DNA of 64,000 nt from Thozetella sp. PMI_491 (GCA_021432635.1 MU270015.1:1225762-1289761); one strand, 5' to 3'. Positions 10,259 through 22,023 are shown, counted from the first letter of the stretch. Notes: generated from the letters alone by a model not told the origin. Program-made: numbers and translations.

Positions 10259-11235
10259 ATGGCGCCGACGGAGGCACGCAGATATAGACCACTGAAAGGA
10301 TATGCGGACGACGACGACGATACATCTGCGAGCGATCGTCAACAACCATATTTAGCTTCCCCGTGGAAGAACCGCCGAGTTCAAGTGGCTGTTGCAGTCC
10401 CTTGGGCCGTGGTCGCCTTGCTAGGTGTGCTAGTCGGCGGGTTATGGCGCGGGAGCACACGAAGCTGCCAATCTGCCCAGATTCTCTACTGTGAGGGATT
10501 TCCTAGAATATATGGGTTGAAATGCTGCGATAGAGCTAACGGCGGTGTTCCAGCGCCGGCACAGTCGGTCGTCGAATACAAACCCACGCGGTTCACCCAG
10601 GGCTTCGAAGACGACAAATCACCACTCCAAGGGCCACCGAATGAAATGCGAGATCGTGCCTGGCAGGATCTCTATGGATGTGAGAAATAATATCTATTAT
10701 TCGTGTTTGCCGACTCGCTGACGTCTACAGTTGGCATTTTGGGCGTTTCGAGGGAAGAGGCTGCATTGATGCCGAACAGGACGGGCAGGCTAGCCGGCAC
10801 GACCGACAAATATTTCGCTGAGCTCGATGTATTCCACCAGCTACACTGTCTCGTGAGTTTCCCTTCGTCCTTGCGCTTGGAAAGAACTGATCGGTGGCCT
10901 TCCGGCCCTAACAGAATATCCTGAGAATGTCGCGCTACCCGGAGCACTACCGCCAGCAAAACACGCCCGAGGCGAATGAAATTCTGTCCTACTTCGACGA
11001 TGAACATATTGAGCATTGTATTGACACGATCAGACAGTCTATCATGTGCCATTCTGACATCACGCCGCTAGTGTACCAGTGGGATGAGACGCAGAAGCGG
11101 ATGAGAATACACGGAAATGTGGTCCACAGCTGCCGAGATTTTGACAGCATCAGGGATTGGTCAAGAGAGCGTAGCATCGTGGAGTTGGGGTTAGAGCTGG
11201 ATATGTCGCAAAACCTTATGGATGATACGCTCTAA
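10259..11235 (+). CDS. UstYa-family (DUF3328) oxidase-like protein
   Basis: Three exons: 10259-10679, 10731-10852 and 10915-11235, giving 287 aa. The introns are 51 and 62 bp. The start is in a strong context (TTCACCATGGCG). After an acidic N-terminus there is one membrane span at about residues 41-63 (VAVAVPWAVVALLGVLVGGLW). The two family hallmark HxxHC motifs are both present: HQLHC at 176-180 and HIEHC at 212-216. Proteins of this family act in fungal RiPP pathways (ustiloxin, asperipin, phomopsin), where they catalyse oxidative ring closure of the core peptide; some members act in other pathways. Here it lies divergent to a tandem-repeat secreted peptide gene, which makes peptide modification in the secretory pathway the leading idea. 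No second UstYa gene, tyrosinase or methyltransferase was found beside it. Confidence 0.9.
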
Positions 11236-11577
11236 CCCGGCATCGGGCGTAGCTAAATGTCACGAGGCGACTGGTTATGCCGACTGTCGTGGACGCACGC
11301 GGGTAGCTCCTTTATAGAAAGATCATACCCGATTGTTTCGCAAGTGGAGTGTGCCTAGTTGATCCGACTCATCACCCTGACTCAACGGGCAGTTGAACTG
11401 GATGCAGGTTCGTGAACAGCACAACCGAGGATTGAACGGTCGTCGTTGCTCGTAGTCATTATATATTTTGGGTATCCCTTCCGATCGTGCATAGGTTTCC
11501 AGCGAGCTCTATTTACAACCAAGTCGAGGCAGGAGCTCTGCGCCTGACTGCTAAGCATGTCCTTATCCGTCCCTCTC
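11236..11577. other. Convergent intergenic region
   Basis: 3' regions of the UstYa gene and the membrane-protein gene; nothing else seen. Confidence 0.5.
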
Positions 11578-13271
11578 TCATGCATGGTCGCCGTCTTCCG
11601 TAGAACGGACTGAGCCGGCCCTGGGCGGCTTACTAGCCCGTCGTATCCTGCTCCTACTGCGCGTCTCTTCTCCCCCGTCAATCCAGTCGCCCATCTCGAT
11701 ATCCCTTGACGCATTCAGCGCCGGTCCGTCGTCTCGGTGCGGCTTGCCTAGATCTAGCTCTATCACCCCGGGTGGCAGCGGCGGATGCTTCTGGCCCGAC
11801 GGTGGCGCGACCCCCTGGAGATAGGGGCTTCGCTGGGACGATGGCGTCTGGAGCTGCACGTGGCGGGAGGTTCGGCGCTGTTGGCGGCGCCGGCGCAGAC
11901 AACGAGGCATGAAAGTCTCGTACATGGTCTGGCGCAGCGTCTTGGTGGTGCCAAACACGATAAAGAGAAGAAGCCCTGGGGTCACAGCGGGCATATATCC
12001 CAGGATGGCGTCGCTGGCATAGCCGGAGGTCAGGTTCGGGGCTGGCGCCTGCGCGTCCTTGGTGACGTGGTCCTTCTCTTGGATGTGTGTTATGAGGGTG
12101 ACGAGGATGAAGACCCAGAGCATAAGGGCCAGGATCGACAGGCGCGTCACCAGCCAGCCGTCGTATATGCTGTGCGGGTTGAGCGACATGCGCGCCCAGC
12201 TAACATTGGTCCCGGTGTTAGTCTCGATCGGGCGGCTGCTATCCGGGTCGGGCCGACGCCGACGGCGACGGCGCTCCCGATCTCGACTGCTCTGCAGCCA
12301 GGTGACTATCCCCTTCGCCTTGTACTGCAGCCAACCGCGCCACCGCTCCACGGTCCGCTTGGCCTGCACGTATTGCACGACGATGGCTACGAAGAAGCAG
12401 AAGCTCAGTACGCAGCTGAGCACGCTTAGGCCGTTCGCGATGACCATGTAGGCCGGCCAGTTGCGCTGCACGGCTGGGGCCTGCAGCAGGGCCACCGAGA
12501 TTGCGGCGAGGAGGATGGGGAGGATCTTGGCGTATAGGTTGAAGTGTTTCTCGATGCGCTGGTGCGTTGCCCAGAAGCCGTAGACCGTTCCAGCGATAGA
12601 CATGGAGCTTTGGGGCGCCTAGTCAGCCAGGCCCCGGTAGGAAGGCATACCAGCACGGAGGGAAGGAGGGCTTACAAGGAGAGGGCCATAGCGGCGGTGG
12701 CATTGTTGGTGAAGAGGCCTGGAACCATGCGTCAGTCGAGCGGAAAGCTAGGGAGCTGTCAGGGTGGCGCATACGAATGTTGGACAAGACCAGCCGGAAG
12801 CCAAAGTTGCCGTTGTTGAACCAGGCATTGGCATCGTTCGGGTTCGCTTGAATGTGGTGATGCTGCTCCCACATGAACTCTTCCCAGTGTCTATCGCCCG
12901 GTGCTGTGGTTAGCCGGGACTCGGGTGCGGCTCTCGGTAGACATGGGCCGGGGTGGCGGGATCGGCGCGAGGGGTCAACACTCACTCATATTCGTACATC
13001 TGCTGCACGATGCTGCAAATCGTGCATAGCAACGTGAGGTAGCCGATGAGGGCGATGTCTGCGGGCCAAATCGTTAGTTCCCGGAGGGATGCGGCAGTTC
13101 GCGGGCGGTGCGAGCGAAGGCAGGCGGGGGCGGCGCAAACTCACAGCTCAACCTCTCGTGATGCACCCACGTGAGCCATAGCATCAAGACATTGGCGAAC
13201 AGGCACAGAAAGGTGTACAGAATGGTGATGAGCGCTGAGACCCAGACACCAGGCGGCAGCTGAGCCCACAT
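11578..13271 (-). CDS. Multi-span membrane protein of unknown function (about seven spans)
   Basis: Five exons on the minus strand: 13271-13145, 13058-12986, 12890-12775, 12718-12676 and 12607-11578, giving 462 aa. Frames and GT-AG junctions are consistent throughout. Hydrophobic spans appear near VSALITILYTFLCLFANVL, IALIGYLTLLCTICSIV, the ALSFSMSIAGTVYGFWA segment, ILPILLAAISVALL, VLSCVLSFCFFVAIVV, LSILALMLWVFILVTLI and VTPGLLLFIVFGTT. A basic, Arg-rich cytoplasmic tail of about 110 residues follows (RRRRQQRR after the last span). I do not recognise the family. The topology recalls a receptor-like seven-span protein, but no diagnostic motif is seen. It is convergent with the UstYa gene, about 340 bp apart, so a transport or sensing role in the peptide cluster is possible but unproven. 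Confidence 0.75.
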
Positions 13272-15285
13272 TTTGCTGCGCGGCCGAGGCGCGTCGTGAC
13301 CGTCAGCAGCTGCGCGAGCAAACCTTTAGTTGGTGTCGTCGGCGCATTGGAAGCTGGCGAACAGAGGGAAAAACTCGCAAGGCGGCGAGGGGAAGCCCCG
13401 GCCACCTCCCTACATAGTATAGGCACCACAGGAGCAAGTCCTTAGCGGAAATTTATGTGCCGGGCCAAGTCCAGTAGTTTGATTGTACAGGATACCCCCT
13501 ACCTCGCCCCGCTTTGCTTGCTCGGCACTATGGAGCACTGCTACCCTACCAGCCACTCCTCTCTCGAAGCCGGAGTCCGTGCCTACATTGGGAAAGAGCC
13601 AGCAAAACGGGCGGTGCTGAATTCTGGGACCAAGCAATTGCCAAGTAAGAGAATACCTGCAGCTTGATGGAGGGGCTTACTTGGGTTCGGCCGGCGGGTG
13701 CGACTGTGTAGTTGTGTCTGTTGTTTACTCTGGAAGCAAACGGGGAAGGAAAACAGACGAAGAAAAGGGGCTTGCATGCTGTCTAGGAAAAAAGAAATGG
13801 CAGAAAGCCTCGGCCCTACTGCAAGTCACTAGAGTTTCACATGGCAGGCAAGGAAGAGGAGGTGAGTTGAGGGTGCCTGCTCAGGGCCTCCATTGGCCTG
13901 ACGCGCCGCTATGCTAGTGCAAGGCCCGTGGGGTCCCTGCCAGCCTTACACTACTATATTTAGGCGGCGGTTCGACGCTATTTCTAGGCATTGATGGGGA
14001 ACTGTTATCGACGAACTCTTGGTTGGTAGGGGTCCAGGCATGAAAAGTGCCGTTGTATTAGACTTCGCATTGGAGGCTGCGACGAGTAACACAGCAGCGT
14101 CCCAGACGCCAAGCTGCCACCGAGCATTAGCTTCCAGGTGGAGAATTTACATGGAGGTCGTGATACGAGCAAAACTCGAGCCAGTAGTTTGCTAGCATCA
14201 CAGTCGAGTATCCGTAGGCCATTGAGCCTCGCCTCGTGTGGCTTGCAGTCCACGGCCGTGACGCCTGAACAAAGCTGCCCCTTCGCTGACACCCCAATGT
14301 CCCGGGTAGCTTAAAAGGTTAGTGGCTAGACCTTCCATTCGCGGCCTTGATAAGTCGAGCAGGCCAGACATATATTTTGCAAACGGGATAACCACCTACC
14401 GAGCGCGACAGAGTCTATTGAGGCCACCGACCCTCAAGAAGCTCACGAGGCGAATTTGCAGACTCGCTCTTCATTAATTACGCTAGTGTACGCAATGGCA
14501 TAGACAACGCGCAATGGTCCCAGCGACGAGATACGCTGCACCCAGCTAGCCGGTACATGCCTGTGCACACCCAGCCCCTAACAAAGGGAGTGGGGGGACA
14601 TGAAATTGTCCCCAGCGAAGATTGGTAACAGAGGTAATTTAGGTAAGGTATGGATCCGGCGAGGAACGTAGATATTCAAGGTGGTGGCGTGTATTAGAAG
14701 CCAATTTCCGCTAGTTAGTGGGGGCCCCGCATCTTCAAAGAGAAAAGAAAGGGTAAAAAAAAAACTGTCGCGGGGGAGCCGACTCTAGCGCAAGGAGTAC
14801 ATAAGAAGAATCTCATCTAATGGTACAGAATAGCAAGATGATCTGCTCGCCATTACGTAGTACCTCTTGTGCTCCAACTCCGGGCACGACTGGCCAAGGC
14901 AATCCTTACCTGACACACTTTCATTGACGTATTTCTCAATTGGAAGACCATCCCCTGGCACGCCAGAATACGAGGGTTGTTGAAAACCTTCAGGGGTTCA
15001 ATGGGAGCTGACTATCACGTGCAATAGAGGGGTGCTAGTCTGTCTTAGGAGCCTGGTAGATGACGCGCGGTCTGTGCTTCAACGCCGCACCGCGCCGCTC
15101 GTTGGCGTCTGTAGCCAGGCAGGAAATTGGGAGGCCATGTTGGACCTCACCTCTTCCCTTCGTCACCGACAAAAACGCGCCAAAAGCTGAGTGCTCTCAC
15201 CGACCGACTCTTCGCCGACCGTCCATCGCCAGAACCGCCTCGTTTCCCCTGTCGCTGGGCATCGACCGCCCAACCCGCGCCCGCC
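13272..15285. other. Intergenic stretch, no recognisable gene
   Basis: About 2 kb. Contains an A-rich run at 14755-14765 and only short open frames. The last few hundred bases, C-rich in the sense strand, are the likely promoter and 5' leader of the gene at 15286. Confidence 0.5.
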
Positions 15286-15747
15286 ATGTCGTGCAGCAGC
15301 TGCTGTAACAACAACTACATGGGCTTGAAGCCCAACAACAACCCCCTCCCCATCCCGGCTTACAACCCGCCCCGGCGCGTGCCCACCCACCACGTCGAGG
15401 ATGGCCGGATCGTCCGCCGCGGCGGCTTCGCCGACCAGCAGAAGCGGCGCCTGGCCGCCGTCGCCCGCAACCCGCGCCGCATCACATTCCGCGAGCTCAT
15501 GGGCCTCCTCTTCGTCGCCTGGGCCCTGTGGCGCCTGGTCCCGCTCGTCTCTGAGGGCTACCAGCTCATCACCATGAACGCCGACAGCGTCTGCCGCAAG
15601 GCGAGCTACTTCTGGTGCATGCGAGTGCACAGCCGTATCGTCTGGTGGAAGACCCAGGAGTGGATCGGCCAGTGGATCGTCTGGCTGCCTGTGGTGGTTG
15701 TGGTAACGTTCGCTGCCGAGGCGGTCGGGATCGATCGTCTGTTCTGA
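15286..15747 (+). CDS. Small membrane protein of unknown function
   Basis: A single exon of 153 aa. The ATG at 15286 is chosen because it follows CCCGCC (good fungal context); the frame is open further upstream to 15127, so a longer form is possible. The N-terminus is Cys/Asn-rich (MSCSSCCNNNYMG) and Pro-rich, followed by an Arg-rich stretch. Two membrane spans follow (LMGLLFVAWALWRLVPLV and WIVWLPVVVVVTFAAEAV). The gene is strongly GC-rich at third positions, as expected of a real coding sequence. I do not recognise the family. Confidence 0.65.
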   Translation: MSCSSCCNNNYMGLKPNNNPLPIPAYNPPRRVPTHHVEDGRIVRRGGFADQQKRRLAAVARNPRRITFRELMGLLFVAWALWRLVPLVSEGYQLITMNADSVCRKASYFWCMRVHSRIVWWKTQEWIGQWIVWLPVVVVVTFAAEAVGIDRLF

Positions 15748-16574
15748 GGGTGCTTATTCGAGTCGATTGAGTGAAGCTTGATATAAAAAGGCCTGTGGAG
15801 TCACCTTTGGGAGGAGGGACGCATCCACGCTGGGGGTCCCACCCCCGAGACGACTGGCCTGAGAAGGCATGGTGCGGGGATTTTCGCGGAATATGGTTTG
15901 TGGAGGTAACTGCCAAGGGTAGTGGGCATCGACTTATGCCCGGCGAGGCCGCTGATGGCGGCTTGGGAGTTGGCGCAGCTTGGGTACATCATGAGGGCTA
16001 GCTTTGTGCTTCTGGAGACGACTCCTGTCCCTACAATGTATCTTCTAGATCGCAGACTAATTGACCATTGCGAGCGCGGCTGGGAAATGCCCCCAACTCG
16101 CCCCAAATACCATTCCTGCCCTTTCCACTCACTGATCTGCCCATCCCGTTGACGACTCTGGTTTCCAGGGTCCCCCAATCCAATGCCGAGAGAGCCGAGA
16201 AAGCCGAGAGTTATAAGCTGCTGGTCGACAATGGAGGAACATAGCGCGCGAGGGAGCCAATGTTCAAACGACTGGTCTAATCTGGACTACGACTCACAGG
16301 GTCCGGATCCACACAGCCGCGTACCTTGGATAAAGAAGAGGCAGAATGGAATGGATTATGGGGACTATCATTGGGATGATCGCTGCTGAGCTCTTTAATG
16401 TAGCACGGGAGCTCCGCGCTCTTTATATACAGGAAGGCCCGGCTCGTAATAGAGCTCCCCAAGTAAGCTTGCCAGGATAGCTTGGACTAGTTTGTAGCAC
16501 GCTTTCCGTGACAATAGCCGTCCAACACGATCTCCCTGATATATTGTACATGAGTAAAATAATTAACACCTAGC
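15748..16574. other. Intergenic stretch, nothing seen
   Basis: About 0.8 kb, only short shadow frames. Confidence 0.45.
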
Positions 16575-16950
16575 TTAGGCAATCTTAAGGTGAATGAGGT
16601 CTCCTCCAAAGTTTACAAGATCGTCTATGCTCTCGAAATCATTACTTTCGAAGCGCTTCTTCTCCAACTTGCGCTCTAGGTTCCTGGCATGTCTGTTGTG
16701 CGGCCCCAGGACGAGCAGGGCCAAGCTTAGTGCCCTCGCCACCCAAGGACGGCTTCTCTTCCACGAGGTTCGCTGTTGGTTCTCCGCTGCGAGCTTGAGG
16801 AAGAAGTCAATCACCAAATTCTCCTTAGTATCGTCCGGCATCGTGCCAACTGTGGACTCTAGCTTGTTGGCAATATTTTCCAACAGCCGATCGCATATAG
16901 CCCGATTGCCTTGGTGGATGAAGCCGATGTGTCCCTCGATCAGCGAGCAA
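16575..16950 (-). pseudogene. Fragment of an unrecognised protein gene
   Basis: On the minus strand an open frame without an ATG start runs from about 16950 to a stop at 16575. It begins after an in-frame TAA and encodes a plausible soluble segment (LIEGHIGFIHQGNRAICDRLLE, then a Lys/Glu-rich helix ending ESIDDLVNFGGDLIHLKIA). It looks like the C-terminal part of a helical protein whose 5' part is gone. The family is not recognised. It lies head to head with the AAA+ fragment at 17013. Confidence 0.35.
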
Positions 16951-16989
16951 CGACCAATTTAGAGCATAACGGCCTCGTATCACGTTAGT

Positions 16990-17537
16990 TCAGGGCCTCG
17001 CCATTCCTATATTTGATCCACAGACATGTGCGGCGTGGAATTACTATCCCTGGCCAAAGCTTAAAGTTACTCTTGGCAGTCTTCCTTCGCGTACTCGAAT
17101 ACTACGAAGGCATCCTATTCTTGACTACAAACCGAGTAGGCTGCTTTGACAAAGCATTCAAGTCTCGCATCCATCTTGCGATCCATTATCCAGAGCTCTC
17201 TATAAATTGCCGCAGGAGGCTCTGGCATCTGTTTCTCTGCAAGTTATCGCAAGAAGAAGCGCAGATGTTTGATTCAGATGGAACATTGGATAAGCTCGCC
17301 CAAGAAGACCTCAACGGCCGACAGATAAAGAATATTGTCCGAACAGCTTCTGCGCTCGCTTTTAGCGACATGAAGCCCCTCAGAGCGGATCATATCTTCG
17401 GGGCGGTAAAGTCTATGAAGGATTTTGACGCAACCTTTGATGATCTTAGAAGCAGTAGCCTAAGAAAGTACTCACTACACGATGAGATTGCAAGTACTAG
17501 CTGTCTGAAAAGGAGGAGAATAGAGGTAGTTGACTAG
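16990..17537 (+). pseudogene. C-terminal half of an AAA+ ATPase (truncated)
   Basis: The frame encodes the second half of a fungal AAA+ domain: VFLRVLEYYEGILFLTTNRV (sensor-1 region with TTN), FDKAFKSRIHLAI (SR arginine-finger motif) and a lid with NGRQIKNIVRTASALA. In the intact family this is preceded by the Walker A and Walker B segments (LLLDEAD). Neither is present upstream in any frame. The first in-frame Met is at 17013, within non-family sequence. The rest of the gene is therefore missing and the copy is most likely dead. The intact family is widespread in filamentous fungi with unclear roles. Confidence 0.65.
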
Positions 17538-18080
17538 GAATTCGATACCGTTTGCCTAATATATTTACTGTTTACTACAACATTGCGCCATCACTACAGA
17601 GTAGTAGGTATGGAAGGGGACAACTTGCGCCAGGGTACCTTGGCAAGGCCGCCTTCATCTCCCCTAAGCTGTACTGTAAGACCTGTGCTGCTATCAAGGC
17701 TTCCGGTTTCTCACTGGTTGGTCTCGCTCCACCCCCTTGGCCGTAATCCGCTAGCATGGTTGCAATGCGCCAAGATTTAAAACTGGGGACGGCGTAGTTC
17801 TTGAAACCGGATGCAACGCTAACAGTCCATACTGCAAAATTCGGATTGTTGAACCACGGCTAAGTACGTGGCAACAAGTGCTTTCTTCGCAAGCGCGTCT
17901 CTACGCGTCTCTAGTGGTGATTCCTGGCTCGAATTAGTTTGATACGGCAGCAAAAGCGCAGGCGCGAGCCACCTGAGGTGTGTTCTTCACCGCGCGCCCC
18001 CAGGGTCTCACCTCCCGGCTACGTGCAGATTGCTAGATGCCTAGATCTGACCTACGGTTCACGGTTCGAGCTCGGCAGCG
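17538..18080. other. Upstream region of the Zn2Cys6 gene
   Basis: About 540 bp; no other gene seen. Confidence 0.45.
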
Positions 18081-20072
18081 ATGGAAAAACGCCTACTCAA
18101 ACCGGCTGGTTCTCAGCTAGAAGACGGGCGACGGAGAAAATTCCACACTCGCAGCAGGCTGGGATGCGCTGAATGCAAACGGCGCCACGTCCGATGCGAC
18201 GAGCGACGACCTGCATGGTAGGTATTCTACGCTGCCTAAGTTAAAATGCGTCGTCTCAAGCACGCCGCTGACAAGACTGTCGATTACTCCCAGTCGCAAC
18301 TGTGTCAAGTGGGGAGAGATGTGTGTATATCCCCCTGCTACTGTTCCCATTTGGGTGGCGTATGCACCCCCGATGCAGTCTACTTGCCGACTCGAGGTAC
18401 CACTCGCCGATTCCGCAGTAGACCCGTTTTGTTCTATGCCAATTAGCATGCCATACGGTTCACGCGCTCTATTACACCATTGTATGTACGGCAATTTCTC
18501 TCACCTTGTCTTGGGGGTTTGGCTTACTGGTAAATAGTCGCTCAGACCCATGCACGTCTTGCCAGGTTCCTACCACAACCTAAGGACAATACCCAGTAAG
18601 GCAGAGCGGTGGAAATAACCCATAAATGAAATCTTATGGCAGTTTCGCTAACTCAAAATTTCCGCATAGAATTACTTTTGCCACCGAGGATCCCATCGCC
18701 TTTCGCTGTATCCTTCTGACAGCGGCCGCTCACTATGCAGCGAAAGCAGGTGGCCTTCACCATTACGAAAAGACTTTTCAATTTCATATGGCCGAAACCG
18801 TTCACTTGCTTAGCAAATTGATTACGACGAAAAAGGATATAGTATCCTGCGCCAACCTTGTTACAGCTCTCTGCGTGATCGAGGTAAGTCCTCTACGAGC
18901 CGATGCAATGATGCCCCGGGAGCCAAGGGCGGCTGGCTGATTCGTTTCTGACAGACTCGAATCGGCAATCTTGCCGCCGCAAAAGCTCATCTTCATGGGC
19001 TTCTGGCAATCATGGACCACATAGACGCTCGCACGCAGAGTCGTGATAGTGTTGGTTATGATGATCTTGCGCACCTCGAACGCTGCGTTCTAATGTAAGA
19101 GAAGTATTCGCGCGACTCTCTATGACACCCCCAAAGTTGCCTGGCTACACTCAGAGCTTGATGAAGAGGAACATTAACCGCGCTTCTAATCCATTTACAC
19201 CGTGCATGCTAACCATCAACTCGCTATACAGAGCGGATACCTTCACGAATAGGCTGTGGGACCAAACCTCCCTACCCGGGTTGGAACGAGTGCAGCAGGT
19301 AACCTTCACCAAGGAGCGAGACGAACAGCTACAAGCCTTAGGATTGATATCATATCTTGTCAACAAATCACCTTCATTGATGGGCCCGAACATGATCGAT
19401 GCCGGACTGCTGGCAACAAGCGCACGCTCTAGCACAAAACACATATTAGGCCACCAAGCGCCCTCAGCCTCTACCAGCACATCCCGCTCGCAGAGCCATT
19501 CCACCCCGGTTAGCCAGGAATTAATATCTATGTATATGGCGAGCAGTGCTTCAAGCCTGCTCACCTGGTTCGGCAGTGAGCTCTCGCCTGATACCGAGGA
19601 AGAACAAGCAACCATAGATACGATGGTGGAACCTGTTCCGTTTTACATCGCCGCCAATCAGTATTTTAGACGCATCTTGGGACGCCGGCCTGCCACACCT
19701 GGGGACGAGACCGAAATCCGGATGCAATGGCGGAAACTACGCATTTTGAAGAGGGGTATCCTAAATCTCGAAGCGTCTGCAAGCCAGCACCCCGCTCAAC
19801 GAAACCTGTGGTTCTGGTACGTATTCTGCGGGTTACTCGGAATGGAAGCATTTCAGCGTCAGGTACAGCAGCCACTTCCGGGTGATATGAACAAGGAGCT
19901 TCGATCCTGGTTTGCCGGACGCGTCAGGGCATGGGCAAGGAGCCGTCGTATTACAAGATGGGAAGACGCCCGGGAAAACTTAGTATCCATATTGTGGCCT
20001 GAGTCGCCAGATGGGTTCCGAAATGAGAGTCTCGCTAAAGCGGTATGGGTCGATGCCCTGATTTCGACGTAG
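18081..20072 (+). CDS. Zn2Cys6 transcription factor (paralogue of the gene at 29386-31363)
   Basis: Six exons by eye: 18081-18217, 18294-18481, 18566-18608, 18670-18883, 18955-19094 and 19232-20072, giving 520 aa with all frames closing. The N-terminal binuclear zinc cluster uses Cys29, 32, 39, 46, 49 and 56 (AECKRRHVRCDERRPACRNC). The rest matches the fungal-specific transcription-factor region shared with its paralogue: DPIAFRCILLTAAAHYAAK aligns with DPIELRTSLLIAALHYAWK, and GNLAAAKAHLHGLLAIMD with GNLLAAKTHLDGLMTVLD. Introns are 76, 84, 61, 71 and 137 bp. The third has a weak donor (GTGGAA). If it is not spliced, an in-frame TAA would truncate the protein, so activity depends on that junction. 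Targets are unknown. Confidence 0.75.
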
Positions 20073-20788
20073 ATGTATATAGACTCTTGATAGGCAGTCT
20101 AATACATTCTGTAGCATAGTCAGCGTAAACTCCACCAAGTCTGAACAGCCAAGCTGCCGCAATTGCAGGAAGAAGTAGGGATCATCTTCAATTTTGACGG
20201 TGTCATACCGCTCAGCCACTTCATAAATATCTCTTCTTCGTCGGATTGGCTGCGTTATGCCAGTTGGATCCCCCCCTATTCGTTCTGAGTCGACTGTGCC
20301 AGGAGGCATTCAATCACCAACCTGCCGGGGTTATTTGTCATTTAAGGATCCATTTTTTCTTACACTAGCCTACTATGTAGAAGTTCTAGTTTGTGTTTAA
20401 TTACCAGTACCTAATCTCCCAGCAAGATTCATAGTCAAATCGACCCTGCATTCTTCCCATGGATGTAACAAACAATCTTGCTGTCGACACTGGCTAATGG
20501 TAACGTTCTTGTCTGTGCGGAGTACCAGGAGTAACTGGGACCCCATCACTGGATAAAATGGATTGCTGAACAGTCTTACATGGAGCAACAAATCAACTTG
20601 ACACGGCTCTTACGATGCCACACATACCACCTATATCTACACAGCTCGCACCGCGCGCCTCTTTGATTCCGGCACATACCTTATACGTCGAACGAATAGA
20701 ACCCACAAACAGCCCGCATCTCTGGGCTTAAAAACCATGGTACGATCAGGCCTCGCCTTTTGAGGCCGCGCAGTGCAGCGGAGCATAG
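20073..20788. other. Intergenic stretch, possible remnants of the CHAT gene's 5' part
   Basis: About 0.7 kb between the regulator and the CHAT remnant. No conserved protein segment is recognisable. Confidence 0.4.
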
Positions 20789-21366
20789 ATAGACGTCCTC
20801 ATACCGGAAACACCAGGACACGCTAATCTACCCGGCGTCAATGTGGAGGCAGACGAGATACGTCGTGCAGTGCAGGCACAGTGGCCGGTCGAGCTTTTGC
20901 ACCGACCAAGCAAGCAAGACGTTCTGGAAAGACTCGGGAGCTTCACGATTGCTCACTTCGCCTGCCACGGATCGTCAGACCAGAATGATCCCTCCGAGAG
21001 CTGTCTTGCGCTAAAAGGAGCGTCTGAATCGGAACCGGAAAGACTGAGCGTCCAAGATATGCTTAGTTTGAGCATCGGCCAAGCCTGGCTAGTCTATCTC
21101 TCGGCCTGCTCGACAGCGAAGAACGAATTCTCGCTGCTGATGGACGAGAACCTTCACCTAGCCAGCGCTTTCCAAGCTGCGGGATTCGGACATGTCATCG
21201 CATCCAGAGGGAGGGCCAAGGTACTGTTTGCGCGCAAGTGGCGGGGATATTTTACCGTCGACTAATGGCCGGCGCGTCTTCTATTAGTGGCCGGGCCGTG
21301 GCCGAGGCATTGCAAACTGCGGTTTGGGCAGTTCGCTCGCAAAATCTAGAAACACCGCATCTTTGA
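20789..21366 (+). pseudogene. CHAT-domain peptidase remnant with frameshift
   Basis: The first frame (20789-21265) encodes the C-terminal part of a CHAT domain: PGHANLPGVNVEADEIRRAV, the His motif AHFACHGSSD and the Cys motif YLSACSTAKN, i.e. the His-Cys dyad of this caspase-like family. Just after GFGHVIAS (about 21200-21225) the frame is lost. The expected continuation (VAGIFYRRLMAGASSISGRA, then AEALQTAVWAVRSQ) runs in a different frame to a stop at 21366. Upstream, an in-frame TAG at 20786-20788 precedes the remnant and the usual TPR-rich N-terminal part is missing. CHAT proteins are peptidases often linked to programmed cell death. This copy carries a frameshift and a truncation, so it is probably inactive. 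Confidence 0.75.
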
Positions 21367-22023
21367 GCGCAGTACGTCCACTTCGGGTCTTGAGAATGAG
21401 AGATAAGGGCGCGGTTTTGCTAGCCGAGTATTGCTTTCATCCTGAAGTACTTGATGTGATTAGCATCCCTTTGCATAGAAATGCAGCTCTGTTTTGTCAC
21501 CATTACTGGAGAGACAGGCCGAAGGGATCACATAAGAAATGATGAGGGATGGGCTATGTCTACTCTCTGAAAGCTGTAGCCATTGCAGCTGATCTCTGCT
21601 ATCCCTGGAGAGATACTTTTGGCGCTCTCGCCTGAAATCATCATCTAGATTCCATCCTGTGACAGCGGCACGGCTCGCATGCTACTTTCTTGGAAACCAT
21701 TGGTGGTACTTGCTGCTTATTCGTCGTTGTGGTGTGTCGAGGCGAAGAAAGGGTCGGCGAAAGAAGTCGGCGAAACTAATCGGAATATAATCGGCGTAAC
21801 TGGAACACGCCGACCGTCTACCGGAGTAGCGCTGTTCTCCGAGAGGGGGTCTAATTGCCGCGAGTGACACCGCACCCCAGCGTCTTATCACAACGAGCAA
21901 TCCCCGCTCAAAGGCGCCAGCATCTTACCCAGTCAATCCTGGACACATCTTCGTATAGTCAATTGAATCAATTCTTCATTTTCGCGCCAGACTCTGCACA
22001 TTCTATCCGCTGCACATGTCAAT
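21367..22023. other. Upstream region of the pyruvate decarboxylase gene
   Basis: About 650 bp, only short frames; the 3' half is the likely promoter and 5' leader. Confidence 0.45.

Noticed and set aside
11785-12429. Plus-strand open frame of 214 codons
   Set aside because: Shadow of the seven-span membrane protein exon on the other strand.
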